Below, piece by piece: positions 30,954 to 39,158 of a stretch of DNA of 64,000 bases. This DNA is from Pseudomonadota bacterium (GTDB lineage: Bacteria; Pseudomonadota; Gammaproteobacteria; Steroidobacterales; Steroidobacteraceae): positions 1 to 64,000 of the forward strand of contig JAKAXA010000010.1 in NCBI GenBank assembly GCA_021816775.1, in the 5' to 3' direction. The notes under the pieces are model-generated. The model saw nothing but the letters and a program-made list of their open reading frames with translations, searched no databases and was not told the DNA's origin. Position 1 is the stretch's first letter. Each line of letters opens with the position of its first letter. The position numbers and the translations under genes are program-made.

Positions 30954-31811
30954 TCACATCGAGGTGCGCACCTGCCACAGCTCGGGGAAGAACTTCAGCT
31001 CGAGCGCCTTGGCGAGATAGGACACCCCGCCGGTGCCGCCCGTGCCGCTCTTGTAGCCGATGATGCGCTCGACGGTCTTCAGGTGATGGAAGCGCCAGAG
31101 CTGGAACTTGTAATCGAGGTCGATCAGCCGCTCGGCGAGCTCGTAGAGATCCCAGTCCTTCTGCGCGTTGTGGTACACGCCGAGCCAGGCGCCGGCGACC
31201 TGTTTGCTCGGGCGGTACGGCTCGCTGAAGTCCCGGGTGAGGCACTCCTCGGGAACGCCGTAGCCGCGGCGGCTGAGCAGCCTCAGCGCCTCATCGTACA
31301 GGGACGGCGCCTTGAGCACGCGCTCGAGGCGCGCGTACGCCGCCGCATCGCGCCGATGCACCTCGATCATCTCGGCGTTCTTGTTGCCGAGCAGGAATTC
31401 GAGCTGCCGGTACTGATACGACTGAAAGCCCGAGGAGCGCCCGAGCGCGTTGCGAAACGCCGAGTAATCCGCCGGGGTGAGCGTCGAGAGCACTTCCCAG
31501 GCTGACAGCAGCTGCGACTGCACCGAGGAGATGCGCCTCAGGCGCTTGAACGATGGCGCAAGCTCATCGCGCCGCACGCACTCGAGCACGCCCGCGAGCT
31601 CGTGCAGCATCAGCCGCATCCACAGCTCCGAGGCCTGGTGGACGATGATGAACAGCATCTCGTCGCGCTCGCCCGTGAGCGGCTTCTGCGCCTCGAGCAC
31701 CCTGTCGAGCTGCAGGTACTGCCCGTAGGAGAGCGAGCCGCCGAGATCCCAATGAATCGCCTCGCCCTTGAGGTCAACGCGCTCGCTCTTGTCGTAGCGG
31801 CGCGGGCTCAT
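30954..31811 (-). CDS. kynA: Tryptophan 2,3-dioxygenase
   Basis: Haem enzyme that opens the indole ring of L-tryptophan to N-formylkynurenine. The 285-residue product matches the Xanthomonas enzyme: HWDLGGSLSYGQYLQLD, active-site H58 in IIVHQASELWMR, and the haem-ligand region RFHHLKTVERIIGYKSGTGG. No kynurenine formamidase or kynureninase gene lies beside it. The ATG overlaps the stop of the upstream metallopeptidase gene by 4 bases (ATGA), so the two are co-translated. Confidence 0.95.
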   Translation of the reverse strand: MSPRRYDKSERVDLKGEAIHWDLGGSLSYGQYLQLDRVLEAQKPLTGERDEMLFIIVHQASELWMRLMLHELAGVLECVRRDELAPSFKRLRRISSVQSQLLSAWEVLSTLTPADYSAFRNALGRSSGFQSYQYRQLEFLLGNKNAEMIEVHRRDAAAYARLERVLKAPSLYDEALRLLSRRGYGVPEECLTRDFSEPYRPSKQVAGAWLGVYHNAQKDWDLYELAERLIDLDYKFQLWRFHHLKTVERIIGYKSGTGGTGGVSYLAKALELKFFPELWQVRTSM

Positions 31812-32530
31812 GGCTCACCGTCGCCGAACACCCACGCCGGTACGCTGCGCCAGCCCTCGATGAGCAGGCGATCGAGCCGCCGGTACTCCGGGCAGCAGCC
31901 CGCCACGCACTGCCAGAAGCGGCGCGAGTGATTCATGTGCCGGGTGTGCGCGAGCTCGTGGATCAGGAGGTAACGCACCACGGGCGGCGGCAGGAACAGC
32001 AGACAGGCGTTCAAGCTGATGGTGCCGCGCACCGAGCAGCTGCCCCAGCGGGTGCGCTGGCGGCGGATCACCATCCGCTCGTAGCTGAAGCCGAACTCGC
32101 GCGCGCAGGCCTCAAGGGCCGGCTCGAGCACTTCCCGCGCCCGCTCGAGCAGCCACAGACGCAGCGCCTGGCGCAGCGCCGCGCGATCCGCGGCATCGCC
32201 GCTGATGCTGATCAGCCCCTCGGCGCTCGAGAGGCGCAGCCGGCCGATGCCGCCGGCCATGTGCACCCGCCAGCGCTCGGCGCAGGCGGGCAGCTCGATG
32301 CTCACGGGCGGAAACGGCTGCGGCGCGACCGCCGTGCGGCGCGCCTCGGCGCGCTTGCGCTCGATCCATTGCCGGTGCCGCTCGAGAAACGTCGCGATCA
32401 GCCGCGGCGGTGTCCTCACCGGCACGACCACTTCCACCCGCCCGGAGTGAAACACCCGCACGACCATGCGCCGCGCGCGCTCGCTCTCGCGAACGCTCCA
32501 CGTCGCATCCTGCTCGGACCACAGCGGCAT
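31808..32530 (-). CDS. YgjP-like zinc metallopeptidase (DUF45)
   Basis: Predicted soluble zinc peptidase of about 240 residues. The C-terminal half has the zinc motif HELAH (in VRYLLIHELAHTRHMNHSRRFW), preceded by the family strand RRQRTRWGSCSVRGTISLNACLLFLP, which defines the YgjP/SprT-like DUF45 group. Role unknown; E. coli YgjP is uncharacterised beyond a nickel/zinc fold. I chose the ATG at 32530; a GTG 6 bases earlier has a better-placed GAAGGGG, and one at 32578 is also open. Linked to kynA by a 4-base overlap. Confidence 0.8.
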   Translation of the reverse strand: MPLWSEQDATWSVRESERARRMVVRVFHSGRVEVVVPVRTPPRLIATFLERHRQWIERKRAEARRTAVAPQPFPPVSIELPACAERWRVHMAGGIGRLRLSSAEGLISISGDAADRAALRQALRLWLLERAREVLEPALEACAREFGFSYERMVIRRQRTRWGSCSVRGTISLNACLLFLPPPVVRYLLIHELAHTRHMNHSRRFWQCVAGCCPEYRRLDRLLIEGWRSVPAWVFGDGEP

Positions 32531-32683
32531 CTGCACTGCCGCCCCTTCGGAAATCACATCAGCTCCGCCGCGCGCCACACCGTAACCGGTCTCATTCTAC
32601 CAGCGCGGCAGCGCGCCGTAGCGGGCAGACGCGCCCACCCGCGATCGGCTACGATGCTGCATTCAGCAACGGCCGGATACGCG

Positions 32684-33571
32684 ATGCGCGCACCGATTCT
32701 CGAAGTCCGCGACCTCCTGAAGCAGTACCCGGGCGTGACGGCCGTGAACGGGATCTCCTTCAGCGTGCCGGAGGGGATGTGCTTCGGACTGCTCGGCCCG
32801 AACGGGGCGGGCAAGACCACCACGATCGAGATCATGGAAGGGATCCTCACGCCGACCGCCGGCGAGGTGCGCTACCGCGGCGAGCCGCTCGGGGAGCGCT
32901 TCCGCGAGGAGGCAGGCATTCTCTTTCAGGCGACGGCGCTGCAGAACTTCCTCACCGTGCGCCAGAGTCTGGCGATGTTCCACGGGCTCTACGCGCACGG
33001 GCGCGACATCGATGAGCTGCTCAAGCTGTGCTCGCTCGAGGCGCTCGCCGAACGGGACAACCGCAAGCTCTCCGGCGGGCAGCTGCAGCGGCTGCTGCTC
33101 GCGATCGCGCTGGTGAACGATCCGGCGGTGCTGTTCCTCGATGAGCCGACCACCGGGCTCGATCCCCAGGCGCGGCGCAACTTCTGGGCGCTCATCGACT
33201 CGATCAAGGCGCAGCGCAAGACCATCATCCTCACCACCCATTACATGGAGGAGGCGGAGCTACTGTGCGATGAGATCGCCATCGTCGACCGCGGCCGCAT
33301 CATCGCCCAGGGCGCCCCGAGAGCGCTGCTGCGCGAGCACTTCGCGGCGGTGCTGCTCGAGCTGCCGCGCGCGGACTTCCCGGACGGCGCACGCAAGCTG
33401 CCGCTGCAGCGGATCGATGCCGATGACCGGGTCGAGATCACCACGGACGATCTGGACGCCACGCTGCGCACGCTGATCGGCGCCGAGGTCCCTCTGAAGA
33501 ACCTGCGCATCCGCCCCGCGAATCTCGAGGACCTGTTTCTCGAGCTCACCGGCCGGGAGTTGCGCGCATGA
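32684..33571 (+). CDS. ABC transporter ATP-binding protein (ABC-2 exporter type)
   Basis: 295-residue nucleotide-binding subunit with Walker A GPNGAGKTTT, Q-loop ILFQATAL, signature LSGGQLQRLLLA, Walker B VLFLDEPTTGLD and H-loop TTHYMEEAE, followed by a C-terminal regulatory part. The family (CcmA/NodI/DrrA-like) energises ABC-2 permeases that export drugs, polysaccharides or lipids. The ATG at 32684 was used; another ATG at 32654 would add 10 residues. Its stop overlaps the permease start (ATGA), so the pair forms a complete half-and-half exporter. Substrate cannot be told. Confidence 0.9.
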   Translation: MRAPILEVRDLLKQYPGVTAVNGISFSVPEGMCFGLLGPNGAGKTTTIEIMEGILTPTAGEVRYRGEPLGERFREEAGILFQATALQNFLTVRQSLAMFHGLYAHGRDIDELLKLCSLEALAERDNRKLSGGQLQRLLLAIALVNDPAVLFLDEPTTGLDPQARRNFWALIDSIKAQRKTIILTTHYMEEAELLCDEIAIVDRGRIIAQGAPRALLREHFAAVLLELPRADFPDGARKLPLQRIDADDRVEITTDDLDATLRTLIGAEVPLKNLRIRPANLEDLFLELTGRELRA

Positions 33572-34572
33572 TGCGCCGGCTGCTGTCGGTCTGGCACGCC
33601 CGCAACCTCGAGTTCATCCGCGACCGCGGCACGCTGGTGTTCACACTGCTGCTGCCGCTGTCGATCATCGTCGGGATGGGTTTCATATTCGGCGGCCCGC
33701 CGCGACCGCTGTTCAAGGTGGGCGTGGTGGGCAGTGCGGCCGCGGCGCGCGCGGATGCGTTCTTCCATACTCGCTACGTGCAATTCCTGGCGGTGCCGAG
33801 CACCGCTGCCGGGCTGCACGAGGTGCGCCGCCAGCGCATCGACCTGCTCCTCGCGCCGGGCACGCCGCCGCGCTACTGGGTCAACACCGACTCGCCCAAG
33901 GGCTACATCACCGAGAAGCTGCTGCTCGCGGCCGACCCGCACGCGCAGCGCCTGCCGGTCAGCGGCAAGGCGGTGCCCTACCTCGACTGGCTCTTCCCCG
34001 GGATCCTCGCGATGAACGTCATGTTCAGCTGCCTGTTCGGCGTCGGCTACGTCGTGCTGCGCTACCGGCAGAGCGGCTTCCTGAAGCGCCTGCATGCCAC
34101 GCCCCTGTCCGCGTTCGAGTTCCTGAGCGCCCAGGTGCTCTCGCGCCTGGGCATCATCCTGATCGTCACGACGGGCCTGTACCTGGTCATCGCGACGATG
34201 ATTCATTTCCACAGCGCCGGCAGCATTGCCCTGCTGCTGCTCATCACCGTGCTCGGGGCGCTCTCGATGATCGCCCTCGGACTCACCGTCGCGGCGCGCT
34301 TCGCGAGCGAGGAGCTGGTCAACGGCCTGCTGAATCTGCTCACCTGGCCAATGATGCTGCTCTCGGGGGTCTGGTTCTCGCTCGCCGGCTCGCCCAAGTG
34401 GGTGCAGTGGGTGGCCGATGCGCTGCCGCTGACGCAATTCCTGCATGCCGCCCGCGAGGTGATGCTCTACGGGGCGGGGATCGGTGCGATCGCCCCGAGC
34501 CTCATCTACCTCGCGCTCGTGACGCTGGTGTTTCTCGGGTTCGGCGCCTGGTCGTTCAAATGGAGGATTTAG
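33568..34572 (+). CDS. ABC-2 type permease
   Basis: 334-residue membrane subunit partnered with the preceding ATPase. One membrane segment near residues 22-40 (TLVFTLLLPLSIIVGMGFIFGG) is followed by a roughly 110-residue periplasmic domain and about five more hydrophobic segments, with the family motif NGLLNLLTWPMMLLSGVWFSLA. Members export hydrophobic compounds or cell-surface precursors. The threonine aldolase gene starts 14 bases after its stop on the same strand. Confidence 0.88.
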   Translation: MMRRLLSVWHARNLEFIRDRGTLVFTLLLPLSIIVGMGFIFGGPPRPLFKVGVVGSAAAARADAFFHTRYVQFLAVPSTAAGLHEVRRQRIDLLLAPGTPPRYWVNTDSPKGYITEKLLLAADPHAQRLPVSGKAVPYLDWLFPGILAMNVMFSCLFGVGYVVLRYRQSGFLKRLHATPLSAFEFLSAQVLSRLGIILIVTTGLYLVIATMIHFHSAGSIALLLLITVLGALSMIALGLTVAARFASEELVNGLLNLLTWPMMLLSGVWFSLAGSPKWVQWVADALPLTQFLHAAREVMLYGAGIGAIAPSLIYLALVTLVFLGFGAWSFKWRI

Positions 34573-34586
34573 AGGACAATACGCAC

Positions 34587-35624
34587 ATGACCCAGCAGAC
34601 CATGCGCTTCATGAGCGACAACACGGCCACCGCCTGCCCCGAGATGCTCGCGGCGCTGGCCGCGGCGAACCACGGGCTCGAGGTCGCCTACGGGGACGAT
34701 CCGTGGACCGAGCGCCTCGATGCGGCCCTCGGGGCGTTCTTCGGCACCACCGTGCGCGCCTTCGCCGTGGCCACCGGGACTGCGGCCAACGCCCTCTCGC
34801 TCGCAACGCTGGCCCCGCCCTACGGGGCCGTCTTCGCCCACCACGAGGCGCACATCGCCTGCGACGAGTGCGGGGCGCCGGCGTTCTACACCGGCGGCGC
34901 GCAGCTGATGCTGCTCGAGGGTGTGCACGCCAAGCTCACCGCCGAGACCCTCGCCGCCGCACTCGACTCGCACCCGGTCTCCGTGCACACCGTGCAGCCG
35001 GCGGCGGTCTCGGTGAGCCAGGCAACCGAGCTCGGCGCGGCCTACCGGCCCGATGAGCTCGCGCAGCTGTGCCAGGTCGCGCATGCGCACGGCCTGAAGG
35101 TGCACATGGACGGCGCGCGCTTCGCCAATGCGGTGAGCTTCCTCGAGTGCCACCCGGGCGATGTCACCTGGCGAGCGGGCATCGACGTGCTGTCCTTCGG
35201 CGCCACCAAGAACGGGGCGCTCGCGGCGGAAGCCGTGGTGTTCTTCGACACGAGCCTGGTGCGGGACTTCGAACTGAGGCGCAAGCGCGCCGGGCATCTG
35301 CTCTCGAAATCCCGCTTCGTCGCCGCCCAGCTGCTGGCCTACCTCGAGAACGATCTGTGGCGGCGCAACGCGGCGCGCGCCAACGGATTCGCGCGCCGCA
35401 TCGGCGCGGCGGCCGGGCCGCGGCTGATTGCACCGGTCGAAGCGAACGAGGTGTTCGTGCAGCTCGGCGCCGCGGGCAAGCGCGTGCTGCGGGCGGCGGG
35501 CTTCGAGTTCTACGACTGGGGCGCCGAGAGCGCGGGCATGGGGCGGCTCGTGGCCGCCTGGGATCAGAACGAGGCCCACGTCGAGGCGCTGTGTGCCGCG
35601 CTCGAGAGGCTGCCCGAACACTGA
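34587..35624 (+). CDS. ltaE: Low-specificity L-threonine aldolase
   Basis: PLP enzyme (beta-eliminating lyase fold) that cleaves L-threonine and L-allo-threonine to glycine and acetaldehyde. The 345-residue product shows FMSDNTATACPEML, GTAANALSLATL, HMDGARFANA with the PLP-aspartate, and the Schiff-base lysine in SFGATKNGALAAEAVV. The ATG at 34587 has AGAGGA 9 bases upstream; an ATG 15 bases later is also possible. It sits between the exporter and a thioredoxin-like gene, with no evident functional link. Confidence 0.9.
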   Translation: MTQQTMRFMSDNTATACPEMLAALAAANHGLEVAYGDDPWTERLDAALGAFFGTTVRAFAVATGTAANALSLATLAPPYGAVFAHHEAHIACDECGAPAFYTGGAQLMLLEGVHAKLTAETLAAALDSHPVSVHTVQPAAVSVSQATELGAAYRPDELAQLCQVAHAHGLKVHMDGARFANAVSFLECHPGDVTWRAGIDVLSFGATKNGALAAEAVVFFDTSLVRDFELRRKRAGHLLSKSRFVAAQLLAYLENDLWRRNAARANGFARRIGAAAGPRLIAPVEANEVFVQLGAAGKRVLRAAGFEFYDWGAESAGMGRLVAAWDQNEAHVEALCAALERLPEH

Positions 35625-35643
35625 CGAGGCGAAGGAGCTCATC

Positions 35644-36216
35644 ATGGTCTCCCGACACTCCCGCATGCTGCCCCTCGGCACGCCGGCGCCCGAGTTCTCC
35701 CTGCCCGATCCGGCCGGCACGCTCTGGGGCCTGGACTCCTTCAGCGGCTCGCGCGCGCTGCTCGTCGCCTTTCTCTGCAATCACTGCCCGTACGTCAAGC
35801 ACGTGCTCGATGGGTTCGTCGCGTTCGCGCGCGAGTACGCACTGAAGGGCCTCGCGATCGCGGCGATCAACCCCAACGACTCGAGCGCCTACGCTGACGA
35901 TGCGCCCGAGCACATGGCGCGCGTCGCCGCCGAGAAGGGCTTCCCCTTCCCCTATCTGATCGATGCCACGCAGCGCACGGCACTCGCCTACGAGGCGATC
36001 TGCACGCCGGACTTCTTCCTCTTCGACGGCAAGCGCCGGCTCGCATACCGCGGGCGCTTCGATGCCAGCTCCCCCGGCAACCAGACGCCGGTGAGCGGCA
36101 ATGAGCTGCGCGCCGCGGTCGATGCGCTGCTTGCGGGCCGTCCGATCGGCGAGCAGACCGCCAGCATCGGCTGCAGCATCAAATGGAAGCCGGGCAACGC
36201 GCCCGAGTGGGCGTGA
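35644..36216 (+). CDS. Thioredoxin-like (AhpC/TSA-fold) protein
   Basis: 190-residue cytoplasmic-looking thioredoxin-fold protein. It starts with PLGTPAPEFSLPDPAG, has the redox motif FLCNHCPYVKHV (CNHC) and the cis-proline segment CTPDFFLFDGKRR. This subgroup (thioredoxin family with CNHCPYV) is common in proteobacteria; reductase or peroxidase activity is not assigned. A second cysteine pair is absent apart from C near the C terminus (SIGCSIKWK). AAGGAG precedes the ATG by 8 bases. It overlaps the next gene by 4 bases (GTGA). Confidence 0.85.
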   Translation: MVSRHSRMLPLGTPAPEFSLPDPAGTLWGLDSFSGSRALLVAFLCNHCPYVKHVLDGFVAFAREYALKGLAIAAINPNDSSAYADDAPEHMARVAAEKGFPFPYLIDATQRTALAYEAICTPDFFLFDGKRRLAYRGRFDASSPGNQTPVSGNELRAAVDALLAGRPIGEQTASIGCSIKWKPGNAPEWA

Positions 36217-37052
36217 GCCTGCGCGGCAGCCGCTTGGTGCGGCTCGGGCTGCTCGCCTGCGTTGCGCTCACCGCTCTGGCCGGATGCAGCCGGCAGCGCC
36301 TGCTGCGCGAGTCCGCGCCGCCCCAGGCACGGGCTGCGGCCCACGCCTTCATCGCGCACCTGCGCACGAAGCAGTTTGATTGGATCGCCCGGCGCGCCAA
36401 CCGGCGCATTCAAGGCCCCAAAATGGACACAACGCTCGCGCATATGGCCGCGCTGATTCCGCCGGGGAAGGCCAATTCGGTCAAGCTGGTCGGCGCGCAG
36501 ACCGACATCGAAAATGGCATCACCGAGCGAAATCTGACCTACGAGTTCGACGTCCACGGTCAGTGGGTGCTCATCAACGTGGCAACCCGCCGGCACGGCC
36601 GCTCGCTCACACTGACCGGCATGCACGTCTATCGCATGCCACGCTCGCTCGAGTCGCTCAACCGCTTCACGCTCAGCGGCAAGTCGCCGCTGCGTTATGC
36701 GACCCTGGCCCTGATGATGTTGGCATTCGCGCTCACGGTCAACGCGCTGATCTTGTGCGCGCGAACCCGCCCGCTGCGGCGCAAGTGGCTGTGGATCCTG
36801 TTCATCCTGGTCGGTGTCGGCAAGTTCGCGGTGAACTGGACCAGCGGCCGCTGGGGCCTGCAGGTACTGGCGGTACAGTTATTCAGCGTTTCGGCCTTCT
36901 CGGCGCCGTATGGCCCGTGGATATTCGCCGTTTCGGTTCCGCTCGGCGCAATTGTCTTTCTCTTGCGGCACCGGCGCGAGGGAGCCGGTTCGCGACCCAG
37001 TGCGCCGCTGGGCAATGATACGAGTGCGGGCGCGCCAGTCAACCCTGGCTGA
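36213..37052 (+). CDS. Predicted lipoprotein with C-terminal membrane segments, function unknown
   Basis: 279 residues from a GTG that overlaps the upstream stop (GTGA). The N terminus is a lipoprotein signal (SLRGSRLVRLGLLACVALTALAGC, lipobox LAGC). A soluble domain of about 130 residues follows (helix then beta-rich, ending TGMHVYRMPRSLESLNRFTLSG), then three hydrophobic helices near residues 170-190, 198-216 and 225-250. The mix of a lipid anchor and multiple membrane spans is unusual. An ATG at 36183 would add 10 residues. I recognise no family. Base composition is a little less GC-rich than neighbours, and the VapC gene ends 2 bases away on the other strand. Confidence 0.7.
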   Translation: MSLRGSRLVRLGLLACVALTALAGCSRQRLLRESAPPQARAAAHAFIAHLRTKQFDWIARRANRRIQGPKMDTTLAHMAALIPPGKANSVKLVGAQTDIENGITERNLTYEFDVHGQWVLINVATRRHGRSLTLTGMHVYRMPRSLESLNRFTLSGKSPLRYATLALMMLAFALTVNALILCARTRPLRRKWLWILFILVGVGKFAVNWTSGRWGLQVLAVQLFSVSAFSAPYGPWIFAVSVPLGAIVFLLRHRREGAGSRPSAPLGNDTSAGAPVNPG

Positions 37053-37054
37053 AA

Positions 37055-37519
37055 TCAATCCCGATAGGCGGGCGCCAGCGGCTCATGCATCGCCGCGCGG
37101 AACGGGTTGCGCACCTGGACCCGCCCGTACCAGCATCCGTCCGTGAAATCTTCTGACCCGATCGTCTCGAGTCCTCGCTCGTCCGCGTACGCCCACAGGT
37201 GTGCGTCGTGCCAGGAGACCTTGTACAGCGCCGCGCCCCGCAACGCCGTTCGAATGGTGTTTTCGGTCGGATAGATCACCGGAAATTCGCCAAACAGGTA
37301 TTCCACCTGCCGAAGCGCGTCGTCCTTCGTAAACAGCGCAGGCTTGTCGCGGTTGCTGCGAGTCACGACGGCAACGAATTCCACGACCGCCTGGTGAGGC
37401 AATACCCATGAGCGCTCGGCGACCCCCGCTCGCAGCATCTCAGTAGCGATCGCCTGCTTTACCGCAAACCGTTTGTCAAACCGGTAGACCAGAATATTAG
37501 TGTCAACGAGGCCCGCCAC
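37055..37519 (-). CDS. vapC: VapC-type PIN-domain ribonuclease toxin
   Basis: 154-residue PIN-domain protein. The acidic active-site set is complete: D6 in LVDTNILVYRFD, E47 in VVEFVAV, D105 in SWHDAHLWAYA, and D124 in IGSEDF. VapC toxins cleave specific RNAs, often tRNA or the sarcin-ricin loop, unless bound by their antitoxin. The GTG at 37519 has GAGGAG 9 bases upstream and gives the usual N terminus; the open frame continues 39 bases further upstream. It overlaps the antitoxin frame end (37503) by 17 bases. The toxin seems intact although the antitoxin frame is broken. Confidence 0.88.
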   Translation of the reverse strand: MAGLVDTNILVYRFDKRFAVKQAIATEMLRAGVAERSWVLPHQAVVEFVAVVTRSNRDKPALFTKDDALRQVEYLFGEFPVIYPTENTIRTALRGAALYKVSWHDAHLWAYADERGLETIGSEDFTDGCWYGRVQVRNPFRAAMHEPLAPAYRD

Positions 37520-37785
37520 GCGTATACAGCTCCTCTCGCGCCGAACCGCGGTCTTCATCCACTCCGTACGTCACTGGCCACGAGCGCGCATCGAGCCAAC
37601 GGCCGGTTTCATCGAACAGCCGCAGACGCTCTTCGGTAGACAGCTCAGGGCTGCCTGCAACACGCTGGAACGATGGCAATCGAATCTCCCGCCACCAACT
37701 CAACCTCATCGCCGAGGTGGATGTCGTAGACGTCCACCAGCCGCTTCGGTAGCGTGATCTGGAATTTGCCGGTCCCACGAGTCAT
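37503..37785 (-). pseudogene. AbrB/SpoVT-domain (VapB-like) antitoxin gene, frameshifted
   Basis: Reading from the ATG at 37785 gives MTRGTGKFQITLPKRLVDVY...IHLGDEVELVAGDSIAIVPA, a clear AbrB/MazE-type swapped-hairpin DNA-binding domain, but the frame stops at 37645 after 46 residues. The next frame (open 37503-37778) supplies a fitting C-terminal half: SPELSTEERLRLFDETGRWLDAR and ending EDRGSAREELYTRGGPR, the toxin-binding tail seen in this antitoxin family. One extra base (or two missing) near 37660-37670, after IVPA, would explain the break. It could be a real mutation, a sequencing error or, less likely, recoding. The first frame alone would still encode a DNA-binding domain. Confidence 0.8.
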
Positions 37786-37889
37786 CAACTCATGATCCGC
37801 ACATCAGAGACATTGTCAGGGATTTTTCCGTGACTGGGGCGCGCAATTCGGACATACTGCATATCTGTTCCCCATGAGCGTGCCGACGC

Positions 37890-38717
37890 ATGCCCCCCGC
37901 TCCGCCGACCCTCATCGATATCGGGATCAACCTTGCGCACGACAGCTACGATGGCGACCGCGAGGAGGTCCTCGCCCGCGCGCACACCGCCGGCGTTGCG
38001 CAACTGATCGTCACCGGCTCCTGCGGCCCAAGCACCCGCAAAGCCGTCGAATTGGCGCGAGCTCATCCAGCACGCCTTTTCGCCACCGCCGGTGTGCATC
38101 CGCATCACGCGAGCGATCTGACCGCGGACCTGCTCGCCGAGCTCGCCGAGCTCGCGCGCGCCCCCGAAGTGGTTGCGATCGGCGAGTGCGGCCTCGATTA
38201 CTTCCGCAACTTCTCGCCTCACGCCGCGCAGCAGAGCGCCTTTCAGCGCCAGCTCGAACTCGCCGCACGCATCGGCAAGCCGGTCTTCCTGCATCAGCGG
38301 GACGCGCACAGCGATTTCCTCGCCATCCTGCGCGAGCACCGCTCCTCGCTCGCGGGCGGTGTGGCCCACTGCTTCACGGCCGGCACAGACGAGCTCGACA
38401 ACTACCTCGAGCTTGGCCTTGCGATCGGCATCACCGGCTGGATCTGCGATGAGCGCCGCGGCGCGCACCTGCTCTCGCTGGCTCCGCGGATCCCCGGCGA
38501 GCGGCTGCTCGTCGAAACCGACGGACCTTATCTCCTGCCGCGCGACCTCAAACCCAGGCCGGCCTCCAGACGCAACGAGCCGCAGTACCTGCCGCACATC
38601 GCCGCCGTCATTGCGCGCGCCCGAGGCGAGACGCTCGAGTCGCTCGCTCGCTCGAGCACAACCGCGGCACGGAGCCTTTTCAAACTGCCGCCGACGCCCG
38701 ACGAGCTCGTCGACTGA
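37890..38717 (+). CDS. TatD-family metal-dependent hydrolase
   Basis: 275-residue TIM-barrel hydrolase. Metal-site motifs are present: IDIGINLAHDSYD in place of the usual DxHxH, GVHPHHASD, IGECGLDYFRN, FLHQRDAH, HCFTAG and ETDGPYLLPR. TatD proteins act as DNases or exonucleases (E. coli TatD processes DNA and is linked to H2O2 repair); they are not Tat-transport components. The DIGINLAH form of motif 1 is that of TatD itself rather than YcfH/YjjV. Divergent from the vapBC-like pair with 104 bases between. Confidence 0.88.
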   Translation: MPPAPPTLIDIGINLAHDSYDGDREEVLARAHTAGVAQLIVTGSCGPSTRKAVELARAHPARLFATAGVHPHHASDLTADLLAELAELARAPEVVAIGECGLDYFRNFSPHAAQQSAFQRQLELAARIGKPVFLHQRDAHSDFLAILREHRSSLAGGVAHCFTAGTDELDNYLELGLAIGITGWICDERRGAHLLSLAPRIPGERLLVETDGPYLLPRDLKPRPASRRNEPQYLPHIAAVIARARGETLESLARSSTTAARSLFKLPPTPDELVD

Positions 38718-38926
38718 GGTCTGCGCGCCTCGCGCCGACACTCGACGCTGCACTGTTGATACCGCGAACCGCAATCCGCGCGCCCCATGGCGGGCCGCGT
38801 ACGCGTGTTTGAATTCTCTCCCATTCACGCCCTAAATCAACCTCCACGACGGCCTTCCGTCACCTCGGACACCTCGTTTTGCGTCCACACTCGGCTGGAT
38901 GTTGACCGTCGCGCCCAGACGCTGTT

Positions 38927-38952
38927 TGACATGACGTCAGCTGACGGTGTCA
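38927..38952. promoter_or_regulatory. Nested dyad symmetry (operator-like)
   Basis: CGTCAGCTGACG (38935-38946) is a perfect 12-base palindrome, flanked by TGACA on the left and TGTCA on the right at slightly unequal distance. A TTGACA hexamer begins at 38926. The symmetric arrangement in a gene-free segment suggests a protein-binding site. The bound factor and regulated gene are unknown. Confidence 0.35.
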
Positions 38953-39049
38953 CAAGCGTTCGTGTGAGCGTCAATGCAACCGGCAGTCCGCACAGCTCGC
39001 AACGCATCGGTGGATTGACGGACACGCGGCGCGGCGCAGCGAACGCGCC

Positions 39050-39079
39050 TTGCGCAGAGTCCAGCGGATTTCGGATAAT
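39050..39079 (+). promoter_or_regulatory. Possible promoter of the M20 peptidase gene
   Basis: TTGCGC (39050-39055) and GATAAT (39074-39079) separated by 18 bases, 79 bases before the GTG at 39159. A palindrome GCGCCATGGCGC follows directly and would lie at the transcript 5' end. Confidence 0.3.
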
Positions 39080-39158
39080 TGCGCCATGGCGCGCGCCGTC
39101 CGGCCGTCTCGGGCCGTGATGAACGCGTCCGCCGCCCTCGGCTGTCGGGAGAGATCGG

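Larger units (their letters stand above)
38718..39158. other. Intergenic stretch of 441 bases without a convincing gene
   Basis: Between tatD and the M20 peptidase gene. Open frames exist (for example plus strand 38787-39119, 110 codons) but lack recognisable protein character and a ribosome binding site. The segment is less GC-rich than flanking genes. It holds a dyad at 38927-38952, a 12-base palindrome GCGCCATGGCGC at 39081-39092 and a possible promoter at 39050-39079. It may be a decayed gene or a regulatory region. Confidence 0.6.

Noticed and set aside
37786-37889. GACATTGTC and nearby repeats as a VapB operator
   Set aside because: The symmetry is short and imperfect; I cannot separate it from chance.
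38787-39119. A 110-codon frame in the 441-base gap
   Set aside because: No recognisable protein features and no Shine-Dalgarno; composition is not gene-like.
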